A stretch of 64,000 nt of DNA from Pseudomonas lundensis. GTDB taxonomy: Bacteria; Pseudomonadota; Gammaproteobacteria; Pseudomonadales; Pseudomonadaceae. This document shows, piece after piece, positions 9,163 to 17,456 of this stretch (positions are counted from its first letter, which is position 1; the number at the start of each line of letters is the position of its first letter). Position numbers and translations under genes: made by a program. Below the pieces are notes generated by a model, which was given only the letters and a program-made list of their open reading frames with translations, was not told where the DNA came from and searched no databases. The stretch spans positions 41,476-105,475 of the forward strand of contig NZ_JYKY01000018.1 in NCBI RefSeq assembly GCF_001042985.1. The letters run 5' to 3'.

Positions 9163-9900
9163 TCAGGCCTTGTAGCTGTCGCAGAAGGCTTGGGCCTCGG
9201 CCACATCCAGCGTGCCTTCATAGATAGCACGACCGGTGATGGCACCCACGATGCCCGGCGCCTTGGCGTCCATCAGGGCCTTGATATCGCCCAGGTTGTG
9301 GATGCCGCCCGAAGCGATCACAGGGATGGTGGTCGCGGCCGCCAGCGCAGCGGTGTAGCTCACGTTGCAGCCCTGCATCATGCCGTCTTTGGCGATGTCG
9401 GTATAAACGATGGCCGACACGCCGTCTGCTTCAAAACGCTTGGCCAGATCGATCACTTGCACGCTGCTGACTTCTGCCCAGCCATCAGTGGCCACAAAGC
9501 CGTCTTTAGCGTCCATGCCCACGATGATCTTGCCGGGGAAGGCACGGCAGGCCTCAGCCACGAACTCAGGGTTCTTCACCGCTTTGGTGCCCAGAATCAC
9601 GTAGCTCACGCCTGCCTTGACGTAGTGCTCGATGGTTTCCAGCGAGCGGATTCCGCCGCCGATCTGGATCGGCAAATGCGGATAACGCTTGGCAATGGCC
9701 GTGACCACGTCGCCATTGACCGGCTGGCCTTCAAACGCGCCGTTCAAGTCGACCAGGTGCAAGCGGCGGCAACCACCGTCTACCCATTTGGCGGCCATGC
9801 TCACCGGGTCATCGGAGAACACCGTGGAATCTTCCATGCGGCCCTGGCGCAGACGTACACAGGCACCGTCTTTAAGATCGATAGCGGGGATAATCAGCAT
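9163..9900 (-). CDS. hisA: phosphoribosylformimino-5-aminoimidazole carboxamide ribotide isomerase HisA
   Basis: 245 aa barrel isomerase giving PRFAR, the substrate of HisF/HisH. Motifs are IIPAIDLKDGACVRL with the catalytic Asp at residue 8, IQIGGGIRS, YTDIAKDGM and IPVIASGGIH. It resembles HisF in its half-barrel repeats, as is known for this pair. Confidence 0.97.
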   Translation of the reverse strand: MLIIPAIDLKDGACVRLRQGRMEDSTVFSDDPVSMAAKWVDGGCRRLHLVDLNGAFEGQPVNGDVVTAIAKRYPHLPIQIGGGIRSLETIEHYVKAGVSYVILGTKAVKNPEFVAEACRAFPGKIIVGMDAKDGFVATDGWAEVSSVQVIDLAKRFEADGVSAIVYTDIAKDGMMQGCNVSYTAALAAATTIPVIASGGIHNLGDIKALMDAKAPGIVGAITGRAIYEGTLDVAEAQAFCDSYKA

Positions 9901-9939
9901 CTGGCAAACCTTTAAATTCGGGAGTCAACGACTCGGAAA

Positions 9940-10197
9940 TCAGTTCTTTTCAAGCGCCCACAGGTCGATTTCGATGCTCTCGAACCTCTCTTTGAGGTGC
10001 GCCTGCACATCGAAAATCGCGCGATTGTAGTAATGCGGCGCGATTTCGCGGGTGAACAGCTCAAGGATTTCAGCCGCCTCGAACGAACCGAGGTCCAGTT
10101 CGAAACGGTCTTCCATAAAGCGTTTGATCTTGCTGTTGGCTTCGTTCTCTTGCTCGGGGGTGAGCGTGAGAATCGGCGGCTTTGGCTTGCGCGCCAT
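9940..10197 (-). CDS. DUF2164 family protein
   Basis: 85 aa, acidic and largely helical (LTLTPEQENEANSKIKRFME, FEAAEILELFTREIAPHYYNRAIFDVQ). It matches the DUF2164 family, whose function is unknown. In Pseudomonas it sits between hisH and hisA. Its ATG overlaps the hisH TAA by one base, so it is translationally coupled to histidine biosynthesis. No catalytic motif is visible. Confidence 0.85.
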   Translation of the reverse strand: MARKPKPPILTLTPEQENEANSKIKRFMEDRFELDLGSFEAAEILELFTREIAPHYYNRAIFDVQAHLKERFESIEIDLWALEKN

Positions 10198-10835
10198 TAC
10201 CAGCGCCCGTCCCAGGCCACGAAGTTTTCCAGCAACTGCAAGCCGTGGGTATGGCTTTTTTCGGGGTGGAATTGCACCGCGAAGCGCGAGCCTTCAGCCA
10301 GCGCGGCGGCAAAATCGACGCCGTAATGCCCGCCACCCACTACCTGCCGGGGGTTGCCCGCTGCGATGTAGTAGCTGTGAACAAAGTAGAAGCGCGCCAG
10401 GTCCGGGATGCTGTGCCACAGAGGGTGATCGACCTTCTGTTGCACTTCGTTCCAGCCCATGTGCGGCACTTTGAGGTGCTCGCCGTTTTCGTGCAGGTCT
10501 TTGCCAAAAAACTTCACCTGACCGGGGAACAGGCCAATGCAGTCGACCCCGCCGTTCTCTTCACTGCTGTCGAGCAAGGCTTGCATGCCGACGCAAATGC
10601 CGAGGAACGGACGGTCCTGACTGACTTCGCGCACCAGCGCGTCGAAACCCAGGCGACGGATTTCCGCCATGCAGTCGCGAATCGCGCCCACACCGGGAAA
10701 CACCACACGGTCGGCTTCACGGATCACGTCCGCATCGCTGGTAATCAGCACGCGACCGGCGCCGACGTGTTCCAGCGCCTTGGCGACCGAGTGCAGGTTA
10801 CCCATGCCGTAATCGATGACCGCCACTGTCTGCAT
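10197..10835 (-). CDS. hisH: imidazole glycerol phosphate synthase subunit HisH
   Basis: 212 aa class I glutamine amidotransferase that supplies ammonia to HisF. The nucleophile Cys is in FLGICVGMQALLD; the His/Glu pair is in AVQFHPEKSHTHG; the oxyanion-loop region is FPGVGAIRDCM. It overlaps hisB (TGATG) by one base upstream and DUF2164 by one base downstream. Confidence 0.97.
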   Translation of the reverse strand: MQTVAVIDYGMGNLHSVAKALEHVGAGRVLITSDADVIREADRVVFPGVGAIRDCMAEIRRLGFDALVREVSQDRPFLGICVGMQALLDSSEENGGVDCIGLFPGQVKFFGKDLHENGEHLKVPHMGWNEVQQKVDHPLWHSIPDLARFYFVHSYYIAAGNPRQVVGGGHYGVDFAAALAEGSRFAVQFHPEKSHTHGLQLLENFVAWDGRW

Positions 10836-11428
10836 CAGAGCACGCCCTTGGTAGAAGGCATTTGCCCGGCCATGCGCTCATCGAGCGTAATCGCCATGCG
10901 CAGCGCGCGGCCGAACGCCTTGAATACGGTTTCGATCTGGTGGTGCGTGTTGGTGCCGCGCAGGTTGTCGATGTGCAGCGTCACGTTGGCGTGGTTCACG
11001 AAGCCCTGAAAGAACTCCTGAAACAGGTCAACGTCAAAGCCGCCAACGGTGGCGCGGGTATAGGGAATATGCATTTGCAGGCCCGGACGGCCGGAAAAGT
11101 CGATGACCACACGCGACAGCGCTTCATCCAGCGGGACATAGGCGTGGCCGTAGCGGGTCATGCCTTTTTTGTCGCCAACCGCCTGGCTGAAGGCTTTACC
11201 GAGGGTAATGCCGACGTCTTCGACGGTATGGTGATCGTCGATATGCAGGTCGCCTTTGCACTCGATGTCCAGGTCGATCAGCCCATGTCGGGCGATCTGG
11301 TCGAGCATGTGCTCAAGAAAAGGCACACCGATATCGAATCGGGCCTTACCGGTACCATCCAAGTTGATCGAGGCTTTGATCTGGGTTTCCAGAGTATCGC
11401 GCTCGACTGACGCCTTACGTTCGGCCAT
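10835..11428 (-). CDS. hisB: imidazoleglycerol-phosphate dehydratase HisB
   Basis: 197 aa, monofunctional Mn-dependent dehydratase without the histidinol-phosphatase domain found in enteric HisB. Metal motifs are HHTVEDVG, FQEFFQGFVNHA and TNTHHQIE. ATG 11428 is chosen over a GTG one codon upstream because GGAG lies six bases before the ATG. It is the first gene of the leftward cluster hisB-hisH-DUF2164-hisA-hisF. Confidence 0.97.
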   Translation of the reverse strand: MAERKASVERDTLETQIKASINLDGTGKARFDIGVPFLEHMLDQIARHGLIDLDIECKGDLHIDDHHTVEDVGITLGKAFSQAVGDKKGMTRYGHAYVPLDEALSRVVIDFSGRPGLQMHIPYTRATVGGFDVDLFQEFFQGFVNHANVTLHIDNLRGTNTHHQIETVFKAFGRALRMAITLDERMAGQMPSTKGVL

Positions 11429-11599
11429 CACCAGCTCCGCAAAATCATTGGGCGAAAAAGGTGGCCATTATAGGCACGGGTCCGGCAAACAGAAACACGC
11501 AAGGGGATAAGTCTGACAGAGAGGGGGTTCGCGCCTCAGGCACAGCGGTTGCCCGAGGCCGCGAGAGGGGCGCCACCCTTGCGGCGGCGCCCGACGGTG

Positions 11600-13261
11600 T
11601 TATTGAAACAGCACCGCCGTCTTCTGCACGGTGACCCACACGCCCCACAGCAGCGGAATCCCCACCACCAGCCAGGCGGCCACGGTCAACGGCAAGCTGC
11701 CCGGCGCGGCTTTCCACTCCAGCGACGTCGTGGCGTCAGCGCCTTTGTCGTGCCCCAGCGCCTGCTCGGCCGCCAGTTGTGCATCGGTCATGAAGTACTT
11801 GTCGTCCACCGGGCGCACCAGCAAGTTGCAGATAAAGCCCAGCACCAGCAAGCCCGCCAGAATGTACAGCGTGATGTCATACGCCGCGGCGCGTTCCACG
11901 CCGATGCTCAACTGGTATTCACGCAAGTAGTTGACCAGCACCGGCCCCAGCACGCCCGCGGCTGCCCAGGCTGTCAGCAGACGACCATGGATCGCCCCCA
12001 CCATCTGCGTGCCGAACAGGTCCGCCAGGTAAGCCGGAACCGTGGCAAAACCACCGCCGTACATCGACAGGATGATGCAAAACGCCGCCACGAACAGCGA
12101 CACATTGCCCAGATGCCCCAGGTTGGGCACCAGCGCGTACAGCGCAAAACCCAAGGCAAAGAACACGAAATAGGTGTTTTTGCGCCCCAGGTAATCGGAG
12201 AACGAGGCCCAGAAAAAGCGCCCGCCGATGTTGAACAGACTCAACAGCCCGGTGAAGCCCGCCGCAATTGCCGCGATCTGCGCCAGTTGCGCCGCATCCA
12301 GTTGGCTGAACGACAGCTCATTGCCCAACAACTTGCCGGCAAAGACTTCCTGCAACAACGGCGAGGCCATGCCCAGAATGCCGATACCCGCCGAAACGTT
12401 CAGGCACAGCACCAGCCACACCAGCGCAAACTGCGGGGTTTTCCAGGCCACGCTGACGTGAACGTGACGCTGGGTAATCATCGCGTTCGCGGCTTTTTTC
12501 GCCGGTGGCGTCCAGCCTTCAGGCTTCCAGCCGGTAGGCGGCACCCGGTAGGCCAGCGCGCCACCGATCATGAACACGAAATAAATCGCCGCCATGACCA
12601 CAAAGCTCTGCCACACGCCCACGCTGTCCGGGGTCGCAAAGTGGCCCATCAATGCCGCCGCCAGAGGCGCGCCCACCATGGCACCGCCGCCAAAACCCAT
12701 AATGGCCATGCCCGTGGCCATGCCGCGCTTGTCCGGGAACCACTTGATCAGGGTCGAGACCGGCGAGATGTACCCCAGCCCCAGCCCGATACCGCCAATC
12801 ACCCCCGAGCCCAGCCACATCAACCAGATCTGATGGGTATAAATACCCAGCGCCGAAATCAGCAAACCGCCACACCAGCACAGCGCCGACACTACGCCGG
12901 CCTTGCGCGGCCCGGCATGCTCAAGCCAGCCACCCCAGACCGCGGCCGAACACCCCAGAAAGATAAAGAACAAGGTGTAGATCCAGCCGAGCATCGAGAT
13001 CGGCCAGTCGCATTGCGACGAAAACACCTGTGCGATGAAACTCATGTCGGGCGCACACGCCACCGGCGCGGTAACCCCCAGCGCCTTGGACAACGGCAAC
13101 CAGAACACAGAAAAACCATAAGCCATGCCAATGCACAAATGGATGGCCAGCGCGGCAGGTGGAACCAGCCAACGATTAAAACCGGGTGTTGCGATGATGC
13201 GTTCCTTGGACAGGAACGCCGGCTGTGAGGCAAGGCTGCCCGCAGCAATGCTGGTGCTCAT
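11600..13261 (-). CDS. OFA-family major facilitator transporter
   Basis: 553 aa, with at least 12 hydrophobic segments. MFS loop motifs are SLIKWFPDKRGMATGMAIMGFGGG and GRRFFWASFSDYLGRKNT-like (GGRFFWASFSDYLGRKNT). The sequence around GSGVIGGIGLGLGYISPVSTL is typical of oxalate:formate antiporter-type carriers, which in Pseudomonas are carboxylate or acetate/lactate-type transporters; the substrate cannot be fixed. A GGGGGA stretch precedes ATG 13261. A long insertion (about residues 350-370) and a hydrophilic C-terminal loop before the last helix are family features. Confidence 0.85.
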   Translation of the reverse strand: MSTSIAAGSLASQPAFLSKERIIATPGFNRWLVPPAALAIHLCIGMAYGFSVFWLPLSKALGVTAPVACAPDMSFIAQVFSSQCDWPISMLGWIYTLFFIFLGCSAAVWGGWLEHAGPRKAGVVSALCWCGGLLISALGIYTHQIWLMWLGSGVIGGIGLGLGYISPVSTLIKWFPDKRGMATGMAIMGFGGGAMVGAPLAAALMGHFATPDSVGVWQSFVVMAAIYFVFMIGGALAYRVPPTGWKPEGWTPPAKKAANAMITQRHVHVSVAWKTPQFALVWLVLCLNVSAGIGILGMASPLLQEVFAGKLLGNELSFSQLDAAQLAQIAAIAAGFTGLLSLFNIGGRFFWASFSDYLGRKNTYFVFFALGFALYALVPNLGHLGNVSLFVAAFCIILSMYGGGFATVPAYLADLFGTQMVGAIHGRLLTAWAAAGVLGPVLVNYLREYQLSIGVERAAAYDITLYILAGLLVLGFICNLLVRPVDDKYFMTDAQLAAEQALGHDKGADATTSLEWKAAPGSLPLTVAAWLVVGIPLLWGVWVTVQKTAVLFQ

Positions 13262-13628
13262 TGATGTTTCCCCCATGAAATAGAAGGTTCTCCAGACACG
13301 CTCATGCCCTGACTTTGGCGCCCTTGAGCGCACAGTCTTGTTATTGGCGTAAGTTCGAGGCGCGACAATGCGCCGCAGAAGGCCCGAAAAACAGGCGGAG
13401 ATTACCATTTGGTCGTAGGAGAAAGATCAAACTGATGCGGTCTTTTGCGTCAAAACTGATCTTATTTTTCAGACTCAAAACTGATCAGCAGTCTAAACCG
13501 CACTTCACCGCTTTTACCCCAACGGCTTCGACTCAAGTCGCATCGGGTCACAGGCGGCTGACGCGTGGCGCTATACTCTGCGGCTAAATTTAAAACTGAC
13601 CTTCACACAGACTTACAAGGATCCGCCC

Positions 13629-15848
13629 ATGAAAGCGTTCGGCAAAATCCTGGGTCTGGTGCTTCTCGGATTGTTGCTGATCATCGTGGCCCTGGGCTTT
13701 GCCTTGAGCCATTTGTTTGATCCCAACGACTACAAAGACGAGATCCGCCAGATAGCCCGTGACAAAGCCCACATTGAGCTGACTCTCAATGGCGACATTG
13801 GCTGGAGCCTCTTCCCCTGGCTCGGCCTTGAATTGCACGACGCCAGCGTGGCCACCCTCGCCGCACCGAACAAACCATTCGCTGACCTGCAAATGATTGG
13901 CCTGTCCGTTCGCGTGCTGCCGCTGCTGCGCAAAGAAGTGCAAATGAGCGACGTGCGCGTTGAAGGCCTGAACCTGCGCCTGACCCGCGACAAAGCCGGC
14001 CATGGCAACTGGCAAGACATCGGCCAGCCCGCACCGGCCACCGCCAGCACTGAAACACCGGCTCAACCGGCAGCGCCCGCGTCGAGCGCCAAACCCGACA
14101 CCGCCAGCCAGCCGATCAAACTCGACATCGACAGCCTGACCGTGAACAACGCGCGGGTTGAGTACAACGACGAACAAAACGGCAAGCAGTTCAGCGCAGA
14201 AAGCATCCAGCTGAGCACCGGCCCGATTCACGAGGCCACCAGCACCCCGGTCAAATTGACCGCGTTTCTGGGCACCAACCAGCCTGTTATGCGCGTCAAG
14301 ACCGAAGTCGACGGCAAACTGCGCTTTGACCGCGTCCTCAAGCGCTACCAGTTCGAAGACATGAGAATCACTGGCGAAGCGTCGGGCGAACCGCTGCAAG
14401 GCAAAACCGTCACCTACGCCGCGCAAGGGCAAATACTGGTCGATCTGGCTGCGAACGTCGCTGAATGGAGCAGTTTGAAGATTTCCGCCAACCAGCTGCG
14501 CGCGCTGGGTGAGCTAAAAGCCCACAGCCTGGACACCACTGCGCAGATCAGCGGCGGCCTGTCGATTGCCCAGCTTGACCTGGCCAAGTTCCTCGACAGC
14601 ATCGGCCACCCGTTGCCGCCCATGGCGCCGGGCAGCCTGAGCAAAGTCGAAATGGTCAGCCGCCTGTCGGGCACGCCCACCAGCGTGACCTTCGATGAGC
14701 TGAACCTGAAAGTGGACGACAGCACCTTTACCGGCCGCATCGCCGTCGAAGACTTCGCCAAGCAGGCCCTGCGCATCCAGCTCAAAGGCGACACGTTTGA
14801 CGCTGATCGCTACCTGCCACCCAAAACCGCAGAAGCCACCAGCGCCACCGCCGCACGCCAGGCCGAAGTGCAATCGAGCGAGGCTGGCGCACTGGCCGCT
14901 TCGGGCGACACGCCTTTGCCCGCTGCACCGACCAAAAGTGGCTGGAGCACCGCCAAGCTGATTCCGGTCACTCGCCTCAAGGCGCTGGACCTGACCGCCG
15001 ACATCAGCTTCGGTCAACTGACCATCAGCAAACTGCCGATCCAGAACGCAGCCCTCAAAGCCAACAGCCAGGGCGGCCTGCTGACCCTCGAAACCCTGCG
15101 TGGCGATCTGTACAAAGGTCACTTTGCCGCCAACGGCAGCCTGGATGTGCGGCCGATGCTGCCGCTGGTGAACCTGCAAACCCGGATCAACAACGTACCC
15201 GTGGAAAAAATCCTGCAGAGCCAGGGGCAAAAACCGCCAATCAATGGCCTGCTGACCCTCGACAGCAACGTCACTGGCAGCGGCAACAGCCAGAACGCGC
15301 TGATTGAAAGCCTCAACGGCACCGCCAATTTCGTGCTCAACGACGGTGTGCTGCTCAACGCCAACCTTGAACAGCAACTGTGCCAGGGCATCGCCACCCT
15401 CAATCGCAAAACCCTGAGCGGTGCGCCCCGCGGCAAAGACACGCCCTTCAAGGCGCTCAAAGGCAGCCTGGTCTTCCACAACGGCGTGGCCAGCAACCCT
15501 GACCTGATCGTGCGCATCCCCGGCATGAGCGTCAAAGGCGATGGCGACATCGACCTGCGCGTTCTGGGCATGGATTACCGGATCGGCATCACCGTTGAAG
15601 GCGACAAGAGCGCCATGCCTGACCCGGCGTGTCAGGTCGGTAAAAATTTCGTCGGGGTCGAGCTGCCTTTGCGCTGCCGTGGCCCGCTGGAACTGGGCGC
15701 CAAGGCCTGCCGTCTGGACAAGGAAGGCCTGGGCAAAGTCGCAGCCAAAGTGGCGGGCAACAAAATCAGCGAGAAGCTTGAAGAGAAACTCGGTGACAAA
15801 GTCAGCCCGGAACTCAAAGAGGCCCTCAAGGGGCTGTTCAAGCGATGA
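13629..15848 (+). CDS. AsmA family protein
   Basis: 739 aa. It begins with an uncleaved signal-anchor (ILGLVLLGLLLIIVALGFAL) and continues as an AsmA domain with NGDIGWSLFPWLGLELHDA. A low-complexity Ala/Pro/Thr linker lies near residues 135-155. The C-terminal AsmA_2 part carries LEQQLCQGIATLNRK. AsmA-like proteins bridge inner and outer membranes and move phospholipids or affect outer-membrane assembly. AAGGA precedes the ATG. Its stop overlaps mutY by four bases. Confidence 0.9.
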   Translation: MKAFGKILGLVLLGLLLIIVALGFALSHLFDPNDYKDEIRQIARDKAHIELTLNGDIGWSLFPWLGLELHDASVATLAAPNKPFADLQMIGLSVRVLPLLRKEVQMSDVRVEGLNLRLTRDKAGHGNWQDIGQPAPATASTETPAQPAAPASSAKPDTASQPIKLDIDSLTVNNARVEYNDEQNGKQFSAESIQLSTGPIHEATSTPVKLTAFLGTNQPVMRVKTEVDGKLRFDRVLKRYQFEDMRITGEASGEPLQGKTVTYAAQGQILVDLAANVAEWSSLKISANQLRALGELKAHSLDTTAQISGGLSIAQLDLAKFLDSIGHPLPPMAPGSLSKVEMVSRLSGTPTSVTFDELNLKVDDSTFTGRIAVEDFAKQALRIQLKGDTFDADRYLPPKTAEATSATAARQAEVQSSEAGALAASGDTPLPAAPTKSGWSTAKLIPVTRLKALDLTADISFGQLTISKLPIQNAALKANSQGGLLTLETLRGDLYKGHFAANGSLDVRPMLPLVNLQTRINNVPVEKILQSQGQKPPINGLLTLDSNVTGSGNSQNALIESLNGTANFVLNDGVLLNANLEQQLCQGIATLNRKTLSGAPRGKDTPFKALKGSLVFHNGVASNPDLIVRIPGMSVKGDGDIDLRVLGMDYRIGITVEGDKSAMPDPACQVGKNFVGVELPLRCRGPLELGAKACRLDKEGLGKVAAKVAGNKISEKLEEKLGDKVSPELKEALKGLFKR

Positions 15849-16912
15849 GAGACGAGCAGTTCGCAACCGTGGTGCTTGAGTGGTTCGATCGCCACGGCCG
15901 CCACGACCTGCCCTGGCAACAGGGCATCACCCCTTACCGGGTGTGGGTCTCGGAAATCATGTTGCAGCAAACCCAGGTCAGCACCGTGCTGAACTACTTC
16001 GACCGGTTCATGGCGTCATTGCCGACGGTCCAGGCGCTGGCCGCCGCCCCCGAAGACGAAGTGCTGCACCTGTGGACGGGGCTGGGTTACTACACCCGGG
16101 CCCGCAACCTGCAAAAAACCGCCAAGATCGTCGTCGAGCAATACGGCGGCGAATTCCCCCGGGACGTCGAAAAACTGGTGGAGCTGCCCGGCATCGGGCT
16201 GTCCACCGCAGGGGCGATTGCCAGCATCAGCATGGGCCTGCGCGCCCCTATCCTGGACGGCAACGTCAAACGCGTGCTGGCCCGCTACACCGCGCAAGAG
16301 GGGTATCCGGGCGAGCCCAAAGTGGCCAAACAGCTGTGGGCCACCGCCGAACGCTTCACCCCCCACGACCGCGTCAACGCCTACACCCAGGCGATGATGG
16401 ACATGGGCGCCACGCTCTGCACGCGCACCAAGCCGAGCTGCCTGCTGTGCCCGCTTGAAACCGGCTGCCAGGCGCACATGCTGGGCCTTGAGACCCGCTA
16501 CCCGATCCCCAAACCGCGCAAAGCCGTGCCGCTCAAACGCACCTTGATGCCGATGCTGGCCAATGGCGAGGGCGCGATCTTGCTCTATCGCCGCCCGTCG
16601 ACGGGGCTGTGGGGCGGTTTGTGGAGCTTGCCAGAACTCGACGACCTCAAGGACATCGAACACCTGGCGCTGCAACACGCACTCACGGTCGGCACGCAAC
16701 AGCCCATGCCCGGCCTGACCCACACGTTCAGCCACTTCCAGCTGGCCATCGAACCCTGGCTGATCCACGTCAAGGAGTCCGGCCATCACGTGGCCGAGGC
16801 TGACTGGCTCTGGTATAACCTCGCCACCCCGCCGCGCCTGGGCCTGGCGGCCCCGGTGAAAAAACTGCTCAAGTACGCAGCCGACCTATTGAACGCAGGA
16901 GAGTCGTCATGA
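15845..16912 (+). CDS. mutY: A/G-specific adenine DNA glycosylase MutY
   Basis: 355 aa. MutY removes adenine mispaired with 8-oxoguanine. The helix-hairpin-helix is VELPGIGLSTAGAIAS, with the catalytic Asp region ILDGNVKRVLARY. The [4Fe-4S] cluster cysteines are in CTRTKPSCLLCPLETGC (about residues 193-209). The C-terminal NUDIX-like 8-oxoG reader starts near residue 230. The start overlaps the AsmA gene (ATGA), and the end overlaps yggX by four bases. Confidence 0.97.
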   Translation: MRDEQFATVVLEWFDRHGRHDLPWQQGITPYRVWVSEIMLQQTQVSTVLNYFDRFMASLPTVQALAAAPEDEVLHLWTGLGYYTRARNLQKTAKIVVEQYGGEFPRDVEKLVELPGIGLSTAGAIASISMGLRAPILDGNVKRVLARYTAQEGYPGEPKVAKQLWATAERFTPHDRVNAYTQAMMDMGATLCTRTKPSCLLCPLETGCQAHMLGLETRYPIPKPRKAVPLKRTLMPMLANGEGAILLYRRPSTGLWGGLWSLPELDDLKDIEHLALQHALTVGTQQPMPGLTHTFSHFQLAIEPWLIHVKESGHHVAEADWLWYNLATPPRLGLAAPVKKLLKYAADLLNAGESS

Positions 16913-17181
16913 CCCGCACCATCATGTGCCGCAAGTACAAAGAAGAATTGCCCGCGCTGGAACGCGCGCCCTTTCCGGGCGCCAAAGGTCAGGACATATT
17001 CGACCACGTCTCGGCCAAGGCCTGGGCCGACTGGCAAAAACACCAAACCCTGCTGATCAACGAAAAGCGTTTGAACATGATGAACGCCGAAGACCGCAAA
17101 TACCTGCAAGGCGAGATGGACAAGTTCTTCAGCGGCGAGGAATACGCAAAAGCAGAAGGCTACGTTCCGCCAAGCGAATAA
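16909..17181 (+). CDS. yggX: oxidative damage protection protein, Fe(II) trafficking YggX
   Basis: 90 aa. Signatures are MCRKYKEELPALERAPFPG with the single conserved Cys near residue 7, the GQDIFDHVSAKAWADWQKHQT helix region, and NMMNAEDRKYLQGEMDKFF. YggX protects Fe-S proteins such as MutY from oxidative damage. Coupling to mutY (ATGA overlap) matches other gamma-proteobacteria. Confidence 0.96.
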   Translation: MTRTIMCRKYKEELPALERAPFPGAKGQDIFDHVSAKAWADWQKHQTLLINEKRLNMMNAEDRKYLQGEMDKFFSGEEYAKAEGYVPPSE

Positions 17182-17246
17182 ACCCCGGTTTTAAAGGGTT
17201 TGGTCTGTAAGCGACGGTAATAATTAAATATTTTTCAAAAAAGTGT

Positions 17247-17275
17247 TTGACGGATTATCGAAAAAGGCTTCTAAT
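17247..17275 (+). promoter_or_regulatory. tRNA-Phe promoter
   Basis: TTGACG (17247-17252), 17-bp spacer, TCTAAT (17270-17275), then a GC-rich discriminator GCGCCCCG just before the tRNA, typical of stringently controlled stable-RNA promoters. Confidence 0.75.
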
Positions 17276-17285
17276 GCGCCCCGTT

Positions 17286-17361
17286 GCCCAGATAGCTCAG
17301 TCGGTAGAGCAGGGGATTGAAAATCCCCGTGTCGGCGGTTCGATTCCGTCTCTGGGCACCA
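17286..17361 (+). tRNA. tRNA-Phe (GAA)
   Basis: 76 nt with encoded CCA. The acceptor GCCCAGA pairs with TCTGGGC. The D-loop is AGCTCAGTCGGTAGAGC. The anticodon stem-loop is GGGGATTGAAAATCCCC with anticodon GAA. The T-loop is TTCGATT. Its 3' half is the attachment site of the adjacent island and stays intact after integration. Confidence 0.98.
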
Positions 17362-17364
17362 AAA
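17332..17364 (+). repeat. attL, 33-bp direct repeat within tRNA-Phe
   Basis: From the end of the variable loop through the T-arm, acceptor and CCA plus AAA. Identical to 23598-23630. Position in the 3' end of a tRNA and next to an integrase identifies the left attachment site. Confidence 0.93.
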
Positions 17365-17456
17365 CATTTAAGCCCCTGATTCCGCAAGGTTTCGGGGGTT
17401 TTGTGTATCTGGAGTAGCTGTAGCCCGCCCAACTGAGTACACATGGCGGGTACACG

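Noticed and set aside
11568..11592. GC-rich stem (GGGCGCC/GGCGCCC) after the OFA transporter gene as terminator
   Set aside because: No T-run on either strand and an 11-nt GC-rich loop. It may slow transcription but I cannot call it a terminator.
17372..17405. Terminator directly after tRNA-Phe inside the island
   Set aside because: CCCC/GGGG pairing is interrupted and the T-run is short. The clear terminator is the one after attR.
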